NCBI RefSeq assembly: GCF_024139115.2
Contig: NC_085141.1
Location: 246,806,096-246,870,095 of the forward strand
Origin: Armigeres subalbatus
Lineage: Eukaryota > Arthropoda > Insecta > Diptera > Culicidae
DNA length: 64,000 nucleotides
Reading direction: 5' to 3'
Shown: positions 44,966 to 55,621 of the stretch, piece by piece
Position numbering within the stretch: the stretch's first letter is position 1
Layout of the letters: the number at the start of each line of letters is the position of its first letter
Position numbers and translations under genes: made by a program
The notes under the pieces: model-generated
Seen by the model: only the letters and a program-made list of their open reading frames with translations
Told to the model about the DNA's origin: nothing
Database searches by the model: none

Positions 44966-46267
44966 CCTTTTGTCTGTGCTCTGGGGTCAATATGACCCCA
45001 GGCCACTTTGAGTGGCTGCCATTTTCTTAGTTTTCAACCGATTCTCCTAATTTTTGGTAGTTTGGTAAAACTCGCCGAGATCTGTCTCCTAGGTGCAAAT
45101 TCGGTTGAAAAATCTTGAAAATATGCGCCACAGTGTCCTTTTTTCAAAAAACTTACGTTGTCTGTGCTCTGGGGTCAAATTGACCCCAAATTGAAATTGC
45201 TATAACTATTTTAATGTTTGGCCAATTTTGGATTTTTGGGGCTGTTTCGAAAGATAATTTAATCATCTTTCAGGTCGTTACCAAAGATTGACTATAGGTG
45301 GGCGGGTACATCGCGAGGAGGGGTTTTCGTAAAAAGGGTACAAAAACAGTGATTTTTCATGCTTATTTTATTATATCTGAAAATCCTACCCATTTTGAAC
45401 TGCACCTTTTCAAAAAGATTATGCAGGAAGGCGTCTGCTTTGACATGAGGCATTGATTAGTTTAGCGCTTGGTCGCTAGGTGGCGGTATATTTGAATTCA
45501 TTATTTTAGACTATTCAAGTAACTCCGATATATGGCATTTTCCTCATTGTAAATATTCTTATCGCACAATTTTGAAATTTGATAAGATGACGTCTGTAAC
45601 AAATTTCGTCTGGTGGGAATAGACTGTCATGTGACGGAATAAATAAGGAAATTTACAAATAGGCGGCGCTAGTGTACTTGCAATATTCTTGCATATATGA
45701 AATATTGATTTAGCTTGAGATCCCTCATACCTACACCCAAGTTGTATTCGGCAACATTGTTCAGGATGTCTAGCACTACAAAGCGGTGCTCAATATAATG
45801 AGCACTTCTTCCCATTTTTTTAATTGTGCGATAAGAATATTTAAACTGAGGAGAATTCTATATATCGGAATATCTTGAGTAGTCTAAAATAATGAATTCA
45901 AATATACCACCACCTGGCGGCCGAGTTCTAAACTTATCAACGCCTCATGCCAAAGCACATGCCTACCTGCATAGCTTTTTTAAAAAAGTTGCAGTTCAAA
46001 ATGGGTAGGATTTTCGGATATAAGTAAAATAATCATGAAAAATCACTGTTTTTGTACCCTTGTTCACTAAAACCCCTCCCCGCGATGTACCCGCCCACCT
46101 ATAGTCAATCTTCGGTAACGACCTGAAAGATGATTAAATTATCTTTCGAAACAGACCAAGAAATCCAAAATTGGCCTAACATTAAAAAAGTTATAACAAT
46201 TTCAATTTGGGGTCAATTTGACCCCAGAGCACAGACAACGTAAGTTTTTTTGAGCACAGACAGAAGG
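44966..46267. mobile_element. TTAA-flanked foldback element, 1302 bp
   Basis: TTAA at 44962-44965 and at 46268-46271 brackets CCTTTTGTCTGTGCTC at one end and GAGCACAGACAGAAGG at the other. The arms run inward about 450-600 bases: GGGGTCAAATTGACCCC, GTTACCAAAGATTGACTATA, CTATATATCGGA-like and CTTATCGCACAATT blocks recur in mirror order. The ~280-base centre (about 45550-45830) is unpaired. TTAA duplications and CC-type ends fit a piggyBac-mobilised non-autonomous element. There is no transposase ORF. Confidence 0.88.
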
Positions 46268-46654
46268 TTAATATATAAATTTGTACTGCCAACGTGGTTG
46301 ATGTTGTTAGATTACAGTGCTATCACTTAAAATAAAGATCTTTTCAGCCGGCCTTGTTTACCACTAAAAGTGGCAAGGCTTGCGAGAACTAAGCATTGAA
46401 TACTTTTTTGTATAAGCAACTTTATAAAATAACAGATTCTGCCATAATAATTAATTTATTCTCCCACGAGACAAATATGCGTAGAAATTCAACAATGGAA
46501 CAAATCGACTTGATGTTGCTTTCACAGATTTTTCCAACAAAAAACACATCAAAATAGAGCGCTGTGATAAAAAGTCAAAATCTTCAAAAACTAACTTGGG
46601 ACAACTATGCGTAGAAGGGCAGTATAGTGGACAGATATTTTTTTGCACATCCAC

Positions 46655-47250
46655 CATTTCTTTATTCCGGGCAAATGCATGCTTTTTGTTAAAGGAATAA
46701 CATTCATGATTGCCTTATTCAGAGTAAACGCCTACTTCTAAAGAATGGATCACATATTTACTATAAAGACACTATAAACCAAGACGGGAAATGTTCCAAT
46801 TGGAATTCCAAATTTACTGTCAGTGTCATTCCAATCGAGCAAGAGACCTGTCATTCCAATTCGCGCGCAGCATTTGACAAGGGTGCATTTGAACCAGCAC
46901 GAATTAATATGTTTGTATTAATATTTGAATATTTTTTCATGGATTTAGGTAAAAAAGTGTGAATTGTGGCTTTTTATTTGGTGGTTGAACACGATACAAA
47001 TCAAATATTTTGGAATTATGAAATTCGTATGGACCAATGTGGAAAGTATATCCAGCATCAGCAGTGTTGCGCACGCAGAGTTGCCTGGTGATTTATTTGT
47101 TCAGGGATCAGACTTCCCGTCTTTGAATATAGTGTCTTTAATTTACTAATGCATTATTCCGAGCTGATGCATACTTTTTTATGAAGGAATCACATTCATT
47201 CCAGGCAAACAGATTATTTAAAAAAAGAAGGAATCATCATGTGAATGGCA
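46655..47250. repeat. Dispersed TTCCGGGCAAATGC repeat split by a MITE
   Basis: TTTATTCCGGGCAAATGCAT at 46660 and CATTATTCCGAGCTGATGCA at 47152 are neighbouring units of the family at 758-915 and 13500. The MITE at 46764-47140 sits between them. Confidence 0.6.
46764..47140. mobile_element. TA-flanked MITE (TAAAGACACTATA ends, 377 bp)
   Basis: The left end TAAAGACACTATAAACCAAG and right end (reverse complement TAAAGACACTATATTCAAAG) both continue into ACGGGAA. TA is present at each edge. The interior is noncoding and includes a short CATTCCAATTCG pair. Confidence 0.8.
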
Positions 47251-47689
47251 TTTCTATTGTTTTGGGATAATGTTGATTTTTTTAAAGAATGGATGGACCT
47301 TACTTTGCGGCTACAAGAGGAAAAAATTTTCACATCGGTATGGATTTCATATCAATCTGGGATAGTTATGCTTTTTTGGGCAGTATATGAGAAAGGTATT
47401 TGATCTAAAAGGTAGAAGTAGAGTTAACCTTAACGGTTTGAATCAGAAATTCTGTTGGCCGGGTAAAGCATTTAGCTTTCATAAAACCTCCAGAAATTAT
47501 AGAAGTAAATGTTTTTTGTTTTGCATTTCAAGAACAGGAGAAATTGAAAGGAAAGAAACTAAATTAGCCATAATGGTGCTTCGAGATATATCACTTGATA
47601 TAGAGGACTTGACCTCATAGTTCACATATGTATCTAGCTTTCACTGGAAATAATTCATAAGACATTTCATATCATGATTTTCTATATCA

Positions 47690-47810
47690 AATTTTCGGGG
47701 AAATTGCATTTTCTGAAAAGTTATTCTCGAACAAATATTATTTTTGGATGAATGCCATTTTCGAGAAAATGTTATTTGCCGTAAGATGTTATTTTCGAAG
47801 AAATTATGCT
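47690..47810. repeat. Minisatellite of GGGAAATGTTATTTTC-type units, left part
   Basis: Units such as TTTTCGGGGAAATTGCATTT and TTTTCGAGAAAATGTTATTT repeat every ~25-30 bases. They resume on the far side of the inserted element at 50056-50110 (GAGGAAATGTTATTTTCGGG), and a further piece lies at 50340-50400. Confidence 0.65.
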
Positions 47811-48019
47811 CATTGGCGTAAATAAGGGGGGGCTAGGGGGGGCTTAGCCCTCCCTAGAAAAAAATTAGCCCCCCCTAGGATTTGATAAGTTGGTTAGCAG
47901 TTATATCAGTTTTCAACATATAGCATAATGAATTACCGAAAAAGTTTGAAGACTAAAGAGTTATCTCTCATATTCACATACTTAATGAAAAGAGTGGAAG
48001 AAATATTAGCTTGTTTCTG

Positions 48020-49030
48020 AATTCTGAGAAAGATTCCCATCAGCATCCGGGAAGGATTCTGATCAGAATCCGAGAATAATTCTCACTTCAATCTCTAAAG
48101 AATTCTTTTCGGATTCATCGAAATATTCCAATCGTTATCCAGAAGAATTCCTACTGGATTCTTTCCAGTATTGTTAAGCAATACCCTTGGGAATCTGTGA
48201 AAAATACCATTTAAAATACATGGAGGATTTGCTTTAGAATATCTCGTTGATTTGCTCCGGAATATCTCCAGATTCGTTTTAAGATTGGTTTAGGAATTCC
48301 TTGACAAATCAGAATCCTTCGGCGATTTGCTTCGTAATCCTTTGAAGATTTAATTCGGAGTCTCTCGACGTTTTGCAAATGATCTGCATTGGGATCTCTA
48401 GACGATAAGGCATCCGGCTGACGATTAGCTTCGGAATCCCGCGAAGAATTGCTTCAGAATCATTCGACGTTTCGTTTCGGAATACATCGACGGTTTGCTT
48501 CAGAATTTCTCATATATTTTGTTCAGAGTCCTTTAACAAATTTTTTTTTTGGAACCATTCGACAATTTGCTTCGAAATCTTTTAATGATTTGCATCGGAA
48601 TCCCTCAACGATTTGCTTCAACATCCTTGGAGGATTCCCTTCGGGATCGCTGGGGGATTCTTTTCGAAATAACTGAAGGATTAATTCGGAGTCGCTCGAC
48701 GATTTTCTTCGAAGTCCTTCGACGGATTGCTTCGGAATCCTTCGACGATATGAGTCTTCATCCCTGGACCATTGCTCATGAAATACCTGGAACCATCATA
48801 TTGGAATTCCTGGAGCGTTTTCGACGAAATCTCTGGAATATTTCCATTCAAATTCCTAAAATATTCCCGTCGAAATTCCTGGAGGGTGAAAGATCCCTGG
48901 TACGTTCTCGTCGGAATCCTTGAAATTTTCCGTTGGAATTCCTGAAACATTCCCTCCGAAATCTCTGGTGGATTCCCTTCATGATCCCTGGAGGCTCCCA
49001 TCGGTATTCTCATCGAAATATCTAGAGATT
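48020..49030. repeat. Degenerate ~30-bp tandem array (GGAATCCTTCGACGATTTGC-type)
   Basis: Dozens of units of the pattern TTCGGAATCCNTCGACGATT grade into CCTGGAATATTCCC-type units from 48770 on. The 124-codon plus frame at 48549-48923 and the minus frames here are translations of the array. The matching array at 58700-59530 aligns unit by unit for most of its length. Confidence 0.85.
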
Positions 49031-49035
49031 CCCGT

Positions 49036-49628
49036 AATCAGCTGATCCACCCGAATCAACGAAAAACTTCATCCGTTCCGTAAGCCCATCATCACATCAA
49101 TGAACATTCCTGCATCTGCCCTGCATCAGCCAAACCAAGCTATTGTGTGCACAAATTGATCACGCCGCAGTAGCGAGGACCGAATGACAACAGCAGATGA
49201 GTCGGCCACAAAAGGGAATTAAAAAACATTCGTTTTTGGGGGGCAGTATGTTCGATCACACATCGCTTCATCGCAGCGTGGCAAGCGAGCAGAGAAGCGT
49301 GCAGGTTGCCGTTCAATTGTGTGATCTTTTTTGTTGACTTGCTTCGCGCCAATTGCTTGCGTTATATACGTAGCATTTGGCGCGCTGCAAATCTAATTAG
49401 ATTTAAATTCAAATGTTTGTGCGCACGTCCCCAATAATGTAATATTCCGTACTAAGAGTCGCCTATAAAAGGCGACTCTCAAATTCATGTTTTGTACAGT
49501 GTCTCGAAAGCAACCTCCGAGCTGGCACGCTGCCTCTCGGAGGCAATAAATCAGAAGTCTCGATCAAGAAGTAGTTTTTCTTCATTCGTCGCCCGGAGTA
49601 TCACCATTAAAAATAAATCCCCACCCTG
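49036..49628 (+). mobile_element. Probable solo LTR of an LTR retrotransposon
   Basis: Absent from copy B, where GAGATTCCCGT runs straight into CGGAGTCCCTGG. Within it, CCTATAAAAGGCGACTC (TATA box, 49466) is followed 75 bases later by GGAGGCAATAAATCAG (polyadenylation signal, 49546) and a short tail, the compact U3-R-U5 layout of Gypsy or BEL/Pao LTRs. The exact TG...CA ends and target duplication could not be fixed. Transcription would run left to right. Confidence 0.6.
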
Positions 49629-50109
49629 GACGAAACAGAGTCCCTGGAGCATTCCAGTCAGGATCACTAAAGGGTTGTCATCAGAATTCTTGGAAAATTC
49701 TCGGCGAAATCCATAGAAAGTTGCACTATTTTTTTTTTCATTTGAGATAGATAGAATATTTATGAAGTATGCAAATATATCCACTGCCTGACGCTAGTAA
49801 ACGCGCAATTAAACATAGACTGTGAGTTGTTGCTCACACGTGCACACGTGCACGTGCTTGAGAAAAGAGAATAATATGAATGAGTGTGATGGATCCGCAA
49901 TTGCCTTAGGTGGTTGGACTGCATTTGTCACATTACCGCTGATAATTTGATGATATGTTAAAATGTTCAAGAATTTTCAAAAAGAGGGTCAATTTCGAGA
50001 AAAAATATAAAGGGGCTATAGCCACCCCTAGGCATTTCATGTAGTTACGCCAATGAATGCTTTTGAGGAAATGTTATTTTCGGGGAAATGTCATTTTCGG
50101 CAAATGTTC

Positions 50110-50300
50110 TGGACGACGGAGGTCCTTCGTAGCTTAGTAGGGAAAGCACCTGTCTAGCGTACTGGTTTCGTGGGATCAAACCCCACTGAAGGGAGCGGTT
50201 ACCCTCCAATACCTTTTCCGAACTAAATCTATCACATGTTGTGCAAATGCATAATCGAGTTTCAGACATAGTCATTATTTTTCACTCCGGGTGGCTTAAT
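50110..50300 (+). mobile_element. tRNA-derived SINE (GACGGAGGTCCTTCGTAGC family)
   Basis: TCCTTCGTAGCTTAGTAGGG has an A box and TGGGATCAAACCCCACTGAA a B box, separated by ACCTGTCTAGCGTACTGG. The arms GGGATCAAACCCC can pair as a T-arm. A sister copy lies at 52407. The 3' limit is uncertain. Confidence 0.65.
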
Positions 50301-52289
50301 ACCCGGAACATAAGCAATTAACTTTAAATGTACTAAAAGTCGTTTTTTTTTCGGCAAATATTATTTTTTTGGAGAAATGCTATTTTCATGAAAATTTAAA
50401 TTTGTTTACATTGTGTGTAGCTGTTCGTTCATTCAAGAGCATCTATTCTCTCACTCTAGAGATTGATGATCTGATTTGTCAAACAATATTATGCCGGAAA
50501 TCTTTAAGAAACTTCGTGATCATATGGCTTCATATAGATTTTTAAAATAATTTTTAGAGTGTTTTTTTGGCTTCATCAATCGAATTCCAAGCTCGGTTCT
50601 TATTTCTAGATGTTCCTCTTAAAAAATGGTTATGAAAAGCTATTATTCATAAATGAAAGCAATAAAATTGACGTCCGTGGATCACCCCGATGGGAAAAGA
50701 TTGATGAGTATGTCAGCAAGTTTCCAGACCGATAAGATCGCTCGCTGCAGTTATCAAAGTCGACCAGAATATTGTTCAACTTCACTTATCGAGGGTGGGT
50801 CATTCGTTCTAATGATTCCTTAGCAGAAATCCTTACATTCAAGAGATCTTATTTGTTTGGACAAATTTGGATCACTTCAACACAAATAAAGAAAAAGTAA
50901 AATACGTAAGACATCATCAAACTGTTCGCTTTTGTGCTGAAAATACTCTACTTTGAAATGAACTCGGTTGAGTCGGTTCATTCAAATAGAAGTTTGGTTC
51001 GGAGCCACTTACTCAAATGAACCATCACTATCGCAGAGTATAGAGGGGAGTTTTATGTTTATAGAAGAAGTTAGTATCAAAATCACAACATAGAGCATCA
51101 ACAAACTCGAGCTTGAGCGTCGCAAAACAAGAGCACCTCTGTTTGTTCATCTTTCTCCTATGATACGACACTCGCCTTTACTAACATTCAAAACTGTTTT
51201 CAAAAAACTTCAGTTTGAGGTTATTTGTCAATCCTGAAAAAAATATTTCTCTTTCCTTCCTGATCTTCTGTTTTGAATAAAATAAAAACTCTTCCTAACA
51301 AATTAGTAATTTTCTATAAAAAAAAGGAAAATTGTCAATAAAGTAATCAGGGTATATGCAATAAATAAATATAACATTTCCACGAATAATTTCCTTAAGT
51401 AAATCATAATATTCCTCGAAAAAAAAAACAAAATGTCCATAAAGAAATCAACATTAACAAAATTTTCCACAACATAAATACTTTTTGCATAAACAATTAA
51501 AAAAAAGTCAATGAAGAACAATAAAAAATATATAAATTTCCATTGAGAAACATAAAAAAGGATAAAACTGAGCATTTTCCCATATGTGACCCCTTCTTTA
51601 AAAGCGTTTAATTTATGGAAAATTCTATCAATTTTATTGCTTTTTTGTGTTTTTATGGAAATTTTCTTTTTTTATTGCTCTTTATTAATTTTTTTGGAAC
51701 ATTTTTAATGTTTAATGGAGAAAAAAATCTTTTCCTGTACTGAAGGATTCAATATGCATTCAATTATATCCATTGTACCTCCCGGGAGGACAAAGGATAT
51801 CGTAGGACAGTTTTGAGATATTCTGGGTAATCCTAACTGTCCTTGAGTTCGGGACTTGAGATCTACAGCTGCTTAGAAGGTCTTTTCGGTACTCGAAGCT
51901 TAAATATCCGATCATTTATATCCATAAGCCTAAACATGCTATAAATTCCAAACAGAAATTAGAGGAGCGCTTTGTAAGACTTAATCTCCGAAACTTTTAA
52001 TATGTTATTTTTGTTCCTTTCTGAGCAATTGTGAAAAAAGTCCAAAATTGTTGATATTTACGTGGCCCACAAGATCGAAAAACATTGAAAATTCCAGGGA
52101 CTAATGCTTACACAAAAAAATCCGTGGTAAAAATTACAATTTCGTTGACTGTTTTTAAAACTACAGAAATTCATCACTATTTAGGTTGATGTGGTAACAT
52201 TCCACAAGGTTGATTTTTACTGCGCTCATGGTAAAATCAAACGGGTTTAGTTCAATCCACCGCCAGACATTCTAAATACTCACGCTCCT
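50301..52289. other. AT-rich, no gene seen
   Basis: 51270-51730 is full of degenerate AATTTTCCATAAA words in both orientations. A 90-codon Phe/Tyr-rich minus frame (51303-51575) is a composition artefact of this AT-rich DNA. Nothing else is supportable. Confidence 0.45.
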
Positions 52290-52545
52290 CTAATGTGACA
52301 GTGTACTACACACATGTGGAAGTATTGGCTTGTTAAATGGATTGCGAGAGATGCGTCCAACTTGGGAATCTCGAGCTCGTTCAGAAGCCGCCAGGTTGCG
52401 AAGGCTGACGGAGGTCCTTCGTAGCTTAGTTGGTTGAAGCACCAGTCTAACGTACTGTAGGGTCATGGGTTTATATGAGTTTTCACAACATTGTAAATAA
52501 ACGGGTTTGTTATCTGCTGAAAATCGACCTTGCATGTTCTTAAAA
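52290..52545 (+). mobile_element. Second copy of the GACGGAGGTCC tRNA-derived repeat
   Basis: GGCTGACGGAGGTCCTTCGT at 52404 continues with AGCTTAGTTGGTTGAAGCAC (A box) and AGTCTAACGTACTG. The B-box region is damaged (GGGTCATGGGTTTATATGAG). GCCGCCAGGTTGCGAAGG upstream may be part of a longer repeat. Confidence 0.55.
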
Positions 52546-52726
52546 TAACCCTCGAAATAGAAGTTTCAACCGCAATATTTTTTTTGCGTGTACATAATTC
52601 TTTTCTCAAAAAGAGTTGAAATTTTTTGAATTTTTTTCCACGGATTCTGATACTATAGTTTTTCTGCCTATTCTTTATGTATTTTTGTCACTGAGGAAAA
52701 TTTTGTGGAAATCTTTCTCCTCATAT

Positions 52727-53093
52727 GGGGCCGTTAAAAAATTACGTCCAAGGTTTGAGGGGGGAGGGGGTTACAGTTTTGTGACAGTTTGTGACAGGGG
52801 GAGGAAGGGGTTCGTCTTATGTGACGTCCATCCACAAGAAAAAATACTGAAAGCATTTTAGGAACAACTTGCATTTTAAAAACATATTCAAACTGTTAGT
52901 AAGGTACATAACTCATTATGTTATTGAAAAAATAGTGTACGGAAAAGAAAAACCAAAATAATCTCCAAAATAAAAATGACACACGTACGTACAGGGGGAG
53001 GGGGGGAGTCAATGATTTGTGACAGTTTGTGACAGGAGGGGGGAGGGGGTCGAAAATTCCGAAAAACGATGGACGTAATTTTTGAACTATCCC
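52727..53093. mobile_element. G-rich-armed MITE (GGGGCCGTTAAAAAATTACG ends, 367 bp)
   Basis: The left end GGGGCCGTTAAAAAATTACG, then TCCA, pairs with the right end, whose reverse complement is GGGATAGTTCAAAAATTACG, then TCCA. Each arm carries GTGACAGTTTGTGACAG next to GGGGGGAGGGGG tracts. AT borders both ends (one possible 2-bp duplication). It has the same build as the ends of the 18521-23782 region. Confidence 0.8.
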
Positions 53094-53130
53094 ATTCCCA
53101 CTGGAACTTGGCGTGCTTTTCAACTTAGTA

Positions 53131-54577
53131 CAGGTCGGACTCGATTATCCGGAGTATTTTTTACTTCGAATTTTTTTAATTTAATTTTTTTAATTTCAAT
53201 TTTATTATATACAATATGATTATTTTAACAATATGGAGTGTATGTAGGTTATTTGAGGGGGGTTGAAAAAGGGGTGTTTTTGTATATTGAAATTTGACTA
53301 TAGGCTTGTATGTCGAATTCATGAATTCGAATCAATATATTACTGTCAAATTCATACAAAATATGATTATTTGAAGAAACATGAACAAAGCTGGAACAGT
53401 GGGGACTGAAATAGGGGTGTTTCATACATTTGATCCTAATTCCATAAATCAATTATTTTCTCTAGATGCCCACAAACTTCTCGCTTTAAGAACTTTCCCA
53501 TAGAAGTCCGTTCCTCTTTTTTCTTCCATGCAATTACTTGATCGATTGTTTTGATGCATAACAAGGATGCCAGAATTCGCTCTCATTTTAAAATTAAAGA
53601 TGATAGACGAGAAGCATAAGATTTTTTGGAGATTGCAAGGACCTGTAAATGGCTATTTTATGTGCGGATCATTGCCTAATTTTTTTATTCTCAAGACTCC
53701 TTTTGTCTTTCTCGGACAAAAAGTGAACCGAAAGGCTATATGTTAGCTCCATTTTAGATGGCTCGGAGATCCATAGTTTTATATACCGACCGTCTATGGT
53801 CGGCGAATTGAGGTGATGTCTGTGTGTTTGAGTGAACAAAATCTAACCCATTTTTTGGCACTTATCCTTATCCAATTTGCATTTATCTTCCCAACTGGTT
53901 GCATTCAATGGGAAATCCTGTTTCCTATTGAAACATTGTTTCGAATTGAAAAGTTGATGAATCGGGCAATGGACTCAAAAGAAATAATGGCAAACATACT
54001 ATTTTTTTAATTTAAAAAGGGGTAAATCTCGCGCTTAGTTTCATAGGGGCGTAACTGTATTGATCGATTTCTTTTCGTCGATGTTTTCTTTTCATTATTG
54101 TAGCGAATTGCGCTAGTTTGTCGATGATTTAATGGTTTGGTGCGATAAAGGATGAATGTATTTTGCACCAGAATCAATAATCACGGTTGTAGCTTTTGAA
54201 ATAATTGAGTTATTAACCAAATATAAAATCGATTAAGAGAAATCGATCAATACAGTTACGCCCCTATGAAACTAAGCACGAGAAATAGTCTACATTATTG
54301 GCACCAATTATCAACCAACAAGTGGCACTCAAATGGGAACCCTAAAAAACCAAATGGGGACTATGGAATACTATTTTTCCTTAATACACAAGAAGGTCAC
54401 CGATAGCGCTAGGTGGATTAATCAGGGTTTTTCTTAGATAAATTATGACTACACCACTGAAAATAAAATAAAATAAAAGTTTTACGTTATTTAATTGCAG
54501 ATTTGATTTTTTTTTTGTAGTGATTCGGTTATCCAGAGTGAAAAAAATGGATACTTCGGATAATCGAGTTCGTCCTG
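53131..54577. mobile_element. Pogo/Tigger-like non-autonomous element, 1447 bp, TA duplication
   Basis: TA at 53129-53130 and 54578-54579 flanks CAGGTCGGACTCGATTATCC at the left and a right end whose reverse complement is CAGGACGAACTCGATTATCC. The match continues through GAAGTAT. CAG(G) ends with TA duplications are typical of pogo-group Tc1/mariner elements. There is no transposase in the interior, which contains the MITE at 54027-54283 and a GGAGATCCATAGTTTTATAT stretch shared with 33240. Confidence 0.85.
54027..54283. mobile_element. MITE with 46-bp TIRs nested in the pogo-like element
   Basis: TCTCGCGCTTAGTTTCATAG at the left pairs with the right end (reverse complement TCTCGTGCTTAGTTTCATAG). 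The match goes on through GGGCGTAACTGTATTGATCG and ATTTCT. One mismatch is seen over about 46 positions. The interior of ~165 bases is AT-rich. Confidence 0.87.
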
Positions 54578-54579
54578 TA

Positions 54580-55471
54580 TTGTATTAGCATTTCTTGTGT
54601 CATTAATTTCTTTTCTTAAAAACACTTTCACTTAAAACATGTTTTTTACGATGCTTCATTCGTGAGATACAGTAATATCCCGATTGAATGAATCAGTTTA
54701 TGACTTGAGAAGGCAAAATACGTGAACGGTACCCATAATTTTTTGTCGAAAAGCCTTACAAGTGTTGACAAGTACTTAGAAATGATTCATAATAATCCAC
54801 AGGTGGTGAAAGTTATCTAATGAAAACCATTGTTGTTTGCGGTATTTTTTGCAAAAATGAAAAGAAAAATTTTCAATTTTTTTTGTGGTGTCAAAATCGG
54901 GAAAATGTAATAAAACCGGGGTAAAAAAACATCGGGGAGTGACAAAATCGGGTCATTAAAATCGGTACAATTTTTCAATGTTTTTTAAACTTTTTTAATG
55001 TGATTTTTCTTAGGTGAGTGAAGTACTTAATTACTGATTTTTTGAAGCTTGGTTGGGATCCACTGTAGTTTACAGCCGATTCAGATTTCACAAAAAGATT
55101 ATTTTTTTCTTTCGAACCCTGCGTAATGGAAAAGTTCCATAAAAAATTTAAACCCTTCGACCCACCGTTCTCTAAAAAATATCCCTAATGCTAACAAGAG
55201 AGCCTTTACAAATTGCTTTGAACAGACGTTCGTTTTTCTTTTATTTTATGTTATTCTAATTAAAGTGCTCCAAACTTATTCAAAATTTTCTAGCAAATGA
55301 AAAGAATTCCATATTCTTTTGTTTCTGTAGTATTTTGCTTCGATAACAATAGCCTTTTATAGTCCATCCTCGAGATAGAGCCACTTAGTTGGATGGTCGT
55401 GTTTCAACAATGCCTTTTCTTCTTATTAGTTCTTTTCTATGCACGTTGTTGTTATTGCAATGTATTTGTGC
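54580..55471. other. AT-rich, no gene seen
   Basis: Contains AAAATCGGG-type words (54895-54975) in loose tandem. No ORF of interest. Confidence 0.45.
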
Positions 55472-55479
55472 ATACAGAG

Positions 55480-55613
55480 CAGTGGCGTAGCCAGAAAATT
55501 GGTCTGGTGGGGGTTTTCTGAACAATTTTTTCTTTCAAAAAAAAATTTGTTCTAAAAATTTTGTCTCTGGGGGGGGTTTTATTCCCAAAACCACCCCCGT
55601 GGCTACGCCACTG
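55480..55613. mobile_element. hAT MITE with perfect 8-bp duplication (134 bp)
   Basis: CAGTGGCGTAGCCAGAAA opens it and TGGCTACGCCACTG closes it, a classic insect hAT terminus. ATACAGAG occurs immediately before (55472-55479) and after (55614-55621). The intact 8-bp duplication shows an uneroded insertion. G-runs flank a short interior; no coding capacity. Confidence 0.95.
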
Positions 55614-55621
55614 ATACAGAG

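Larger units (their letters stand above)
47811..50055. mobile_element. hAT-like element copy A, 2.25 kb, with array and LTR insert
   Basis: CATTGGCGTAAATAAGGGGG opens it and TAGTTACGCCAATG closes it; the second copy at 58552-59874 fixes the borders. The interior holds a ~30-bp-type array (about 48020-49030), a 590-base insert with LTR features (49036-49628) and an unpaired 3' part with GTGCACACGTGCACGTGC. The flanks ATTATGCT and AATGCTTT share ATGCT but are not an exact 8-bp duplication, so this copy is older or has suffered a slip. No transposase was found. Confidence 0.8.

Noticed and set aside
48549..48923. 124-codon plus-strand ORF
   Set aside because: It is a translation of the degenerate tandem array and recurs at 58959-59333; residues repeat with the DNA period.
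50110..50200. Functional tRNA gene
   Set aside because: No complete acceptor stem, and a sister copy at 52407 shows it is a repeat.
51303..51575. Membrane protein ORF (Phe/Leu-rich)
   Set aside because: Composition artefact of AAATTTTCC repeats; no start context, no conservation signal.
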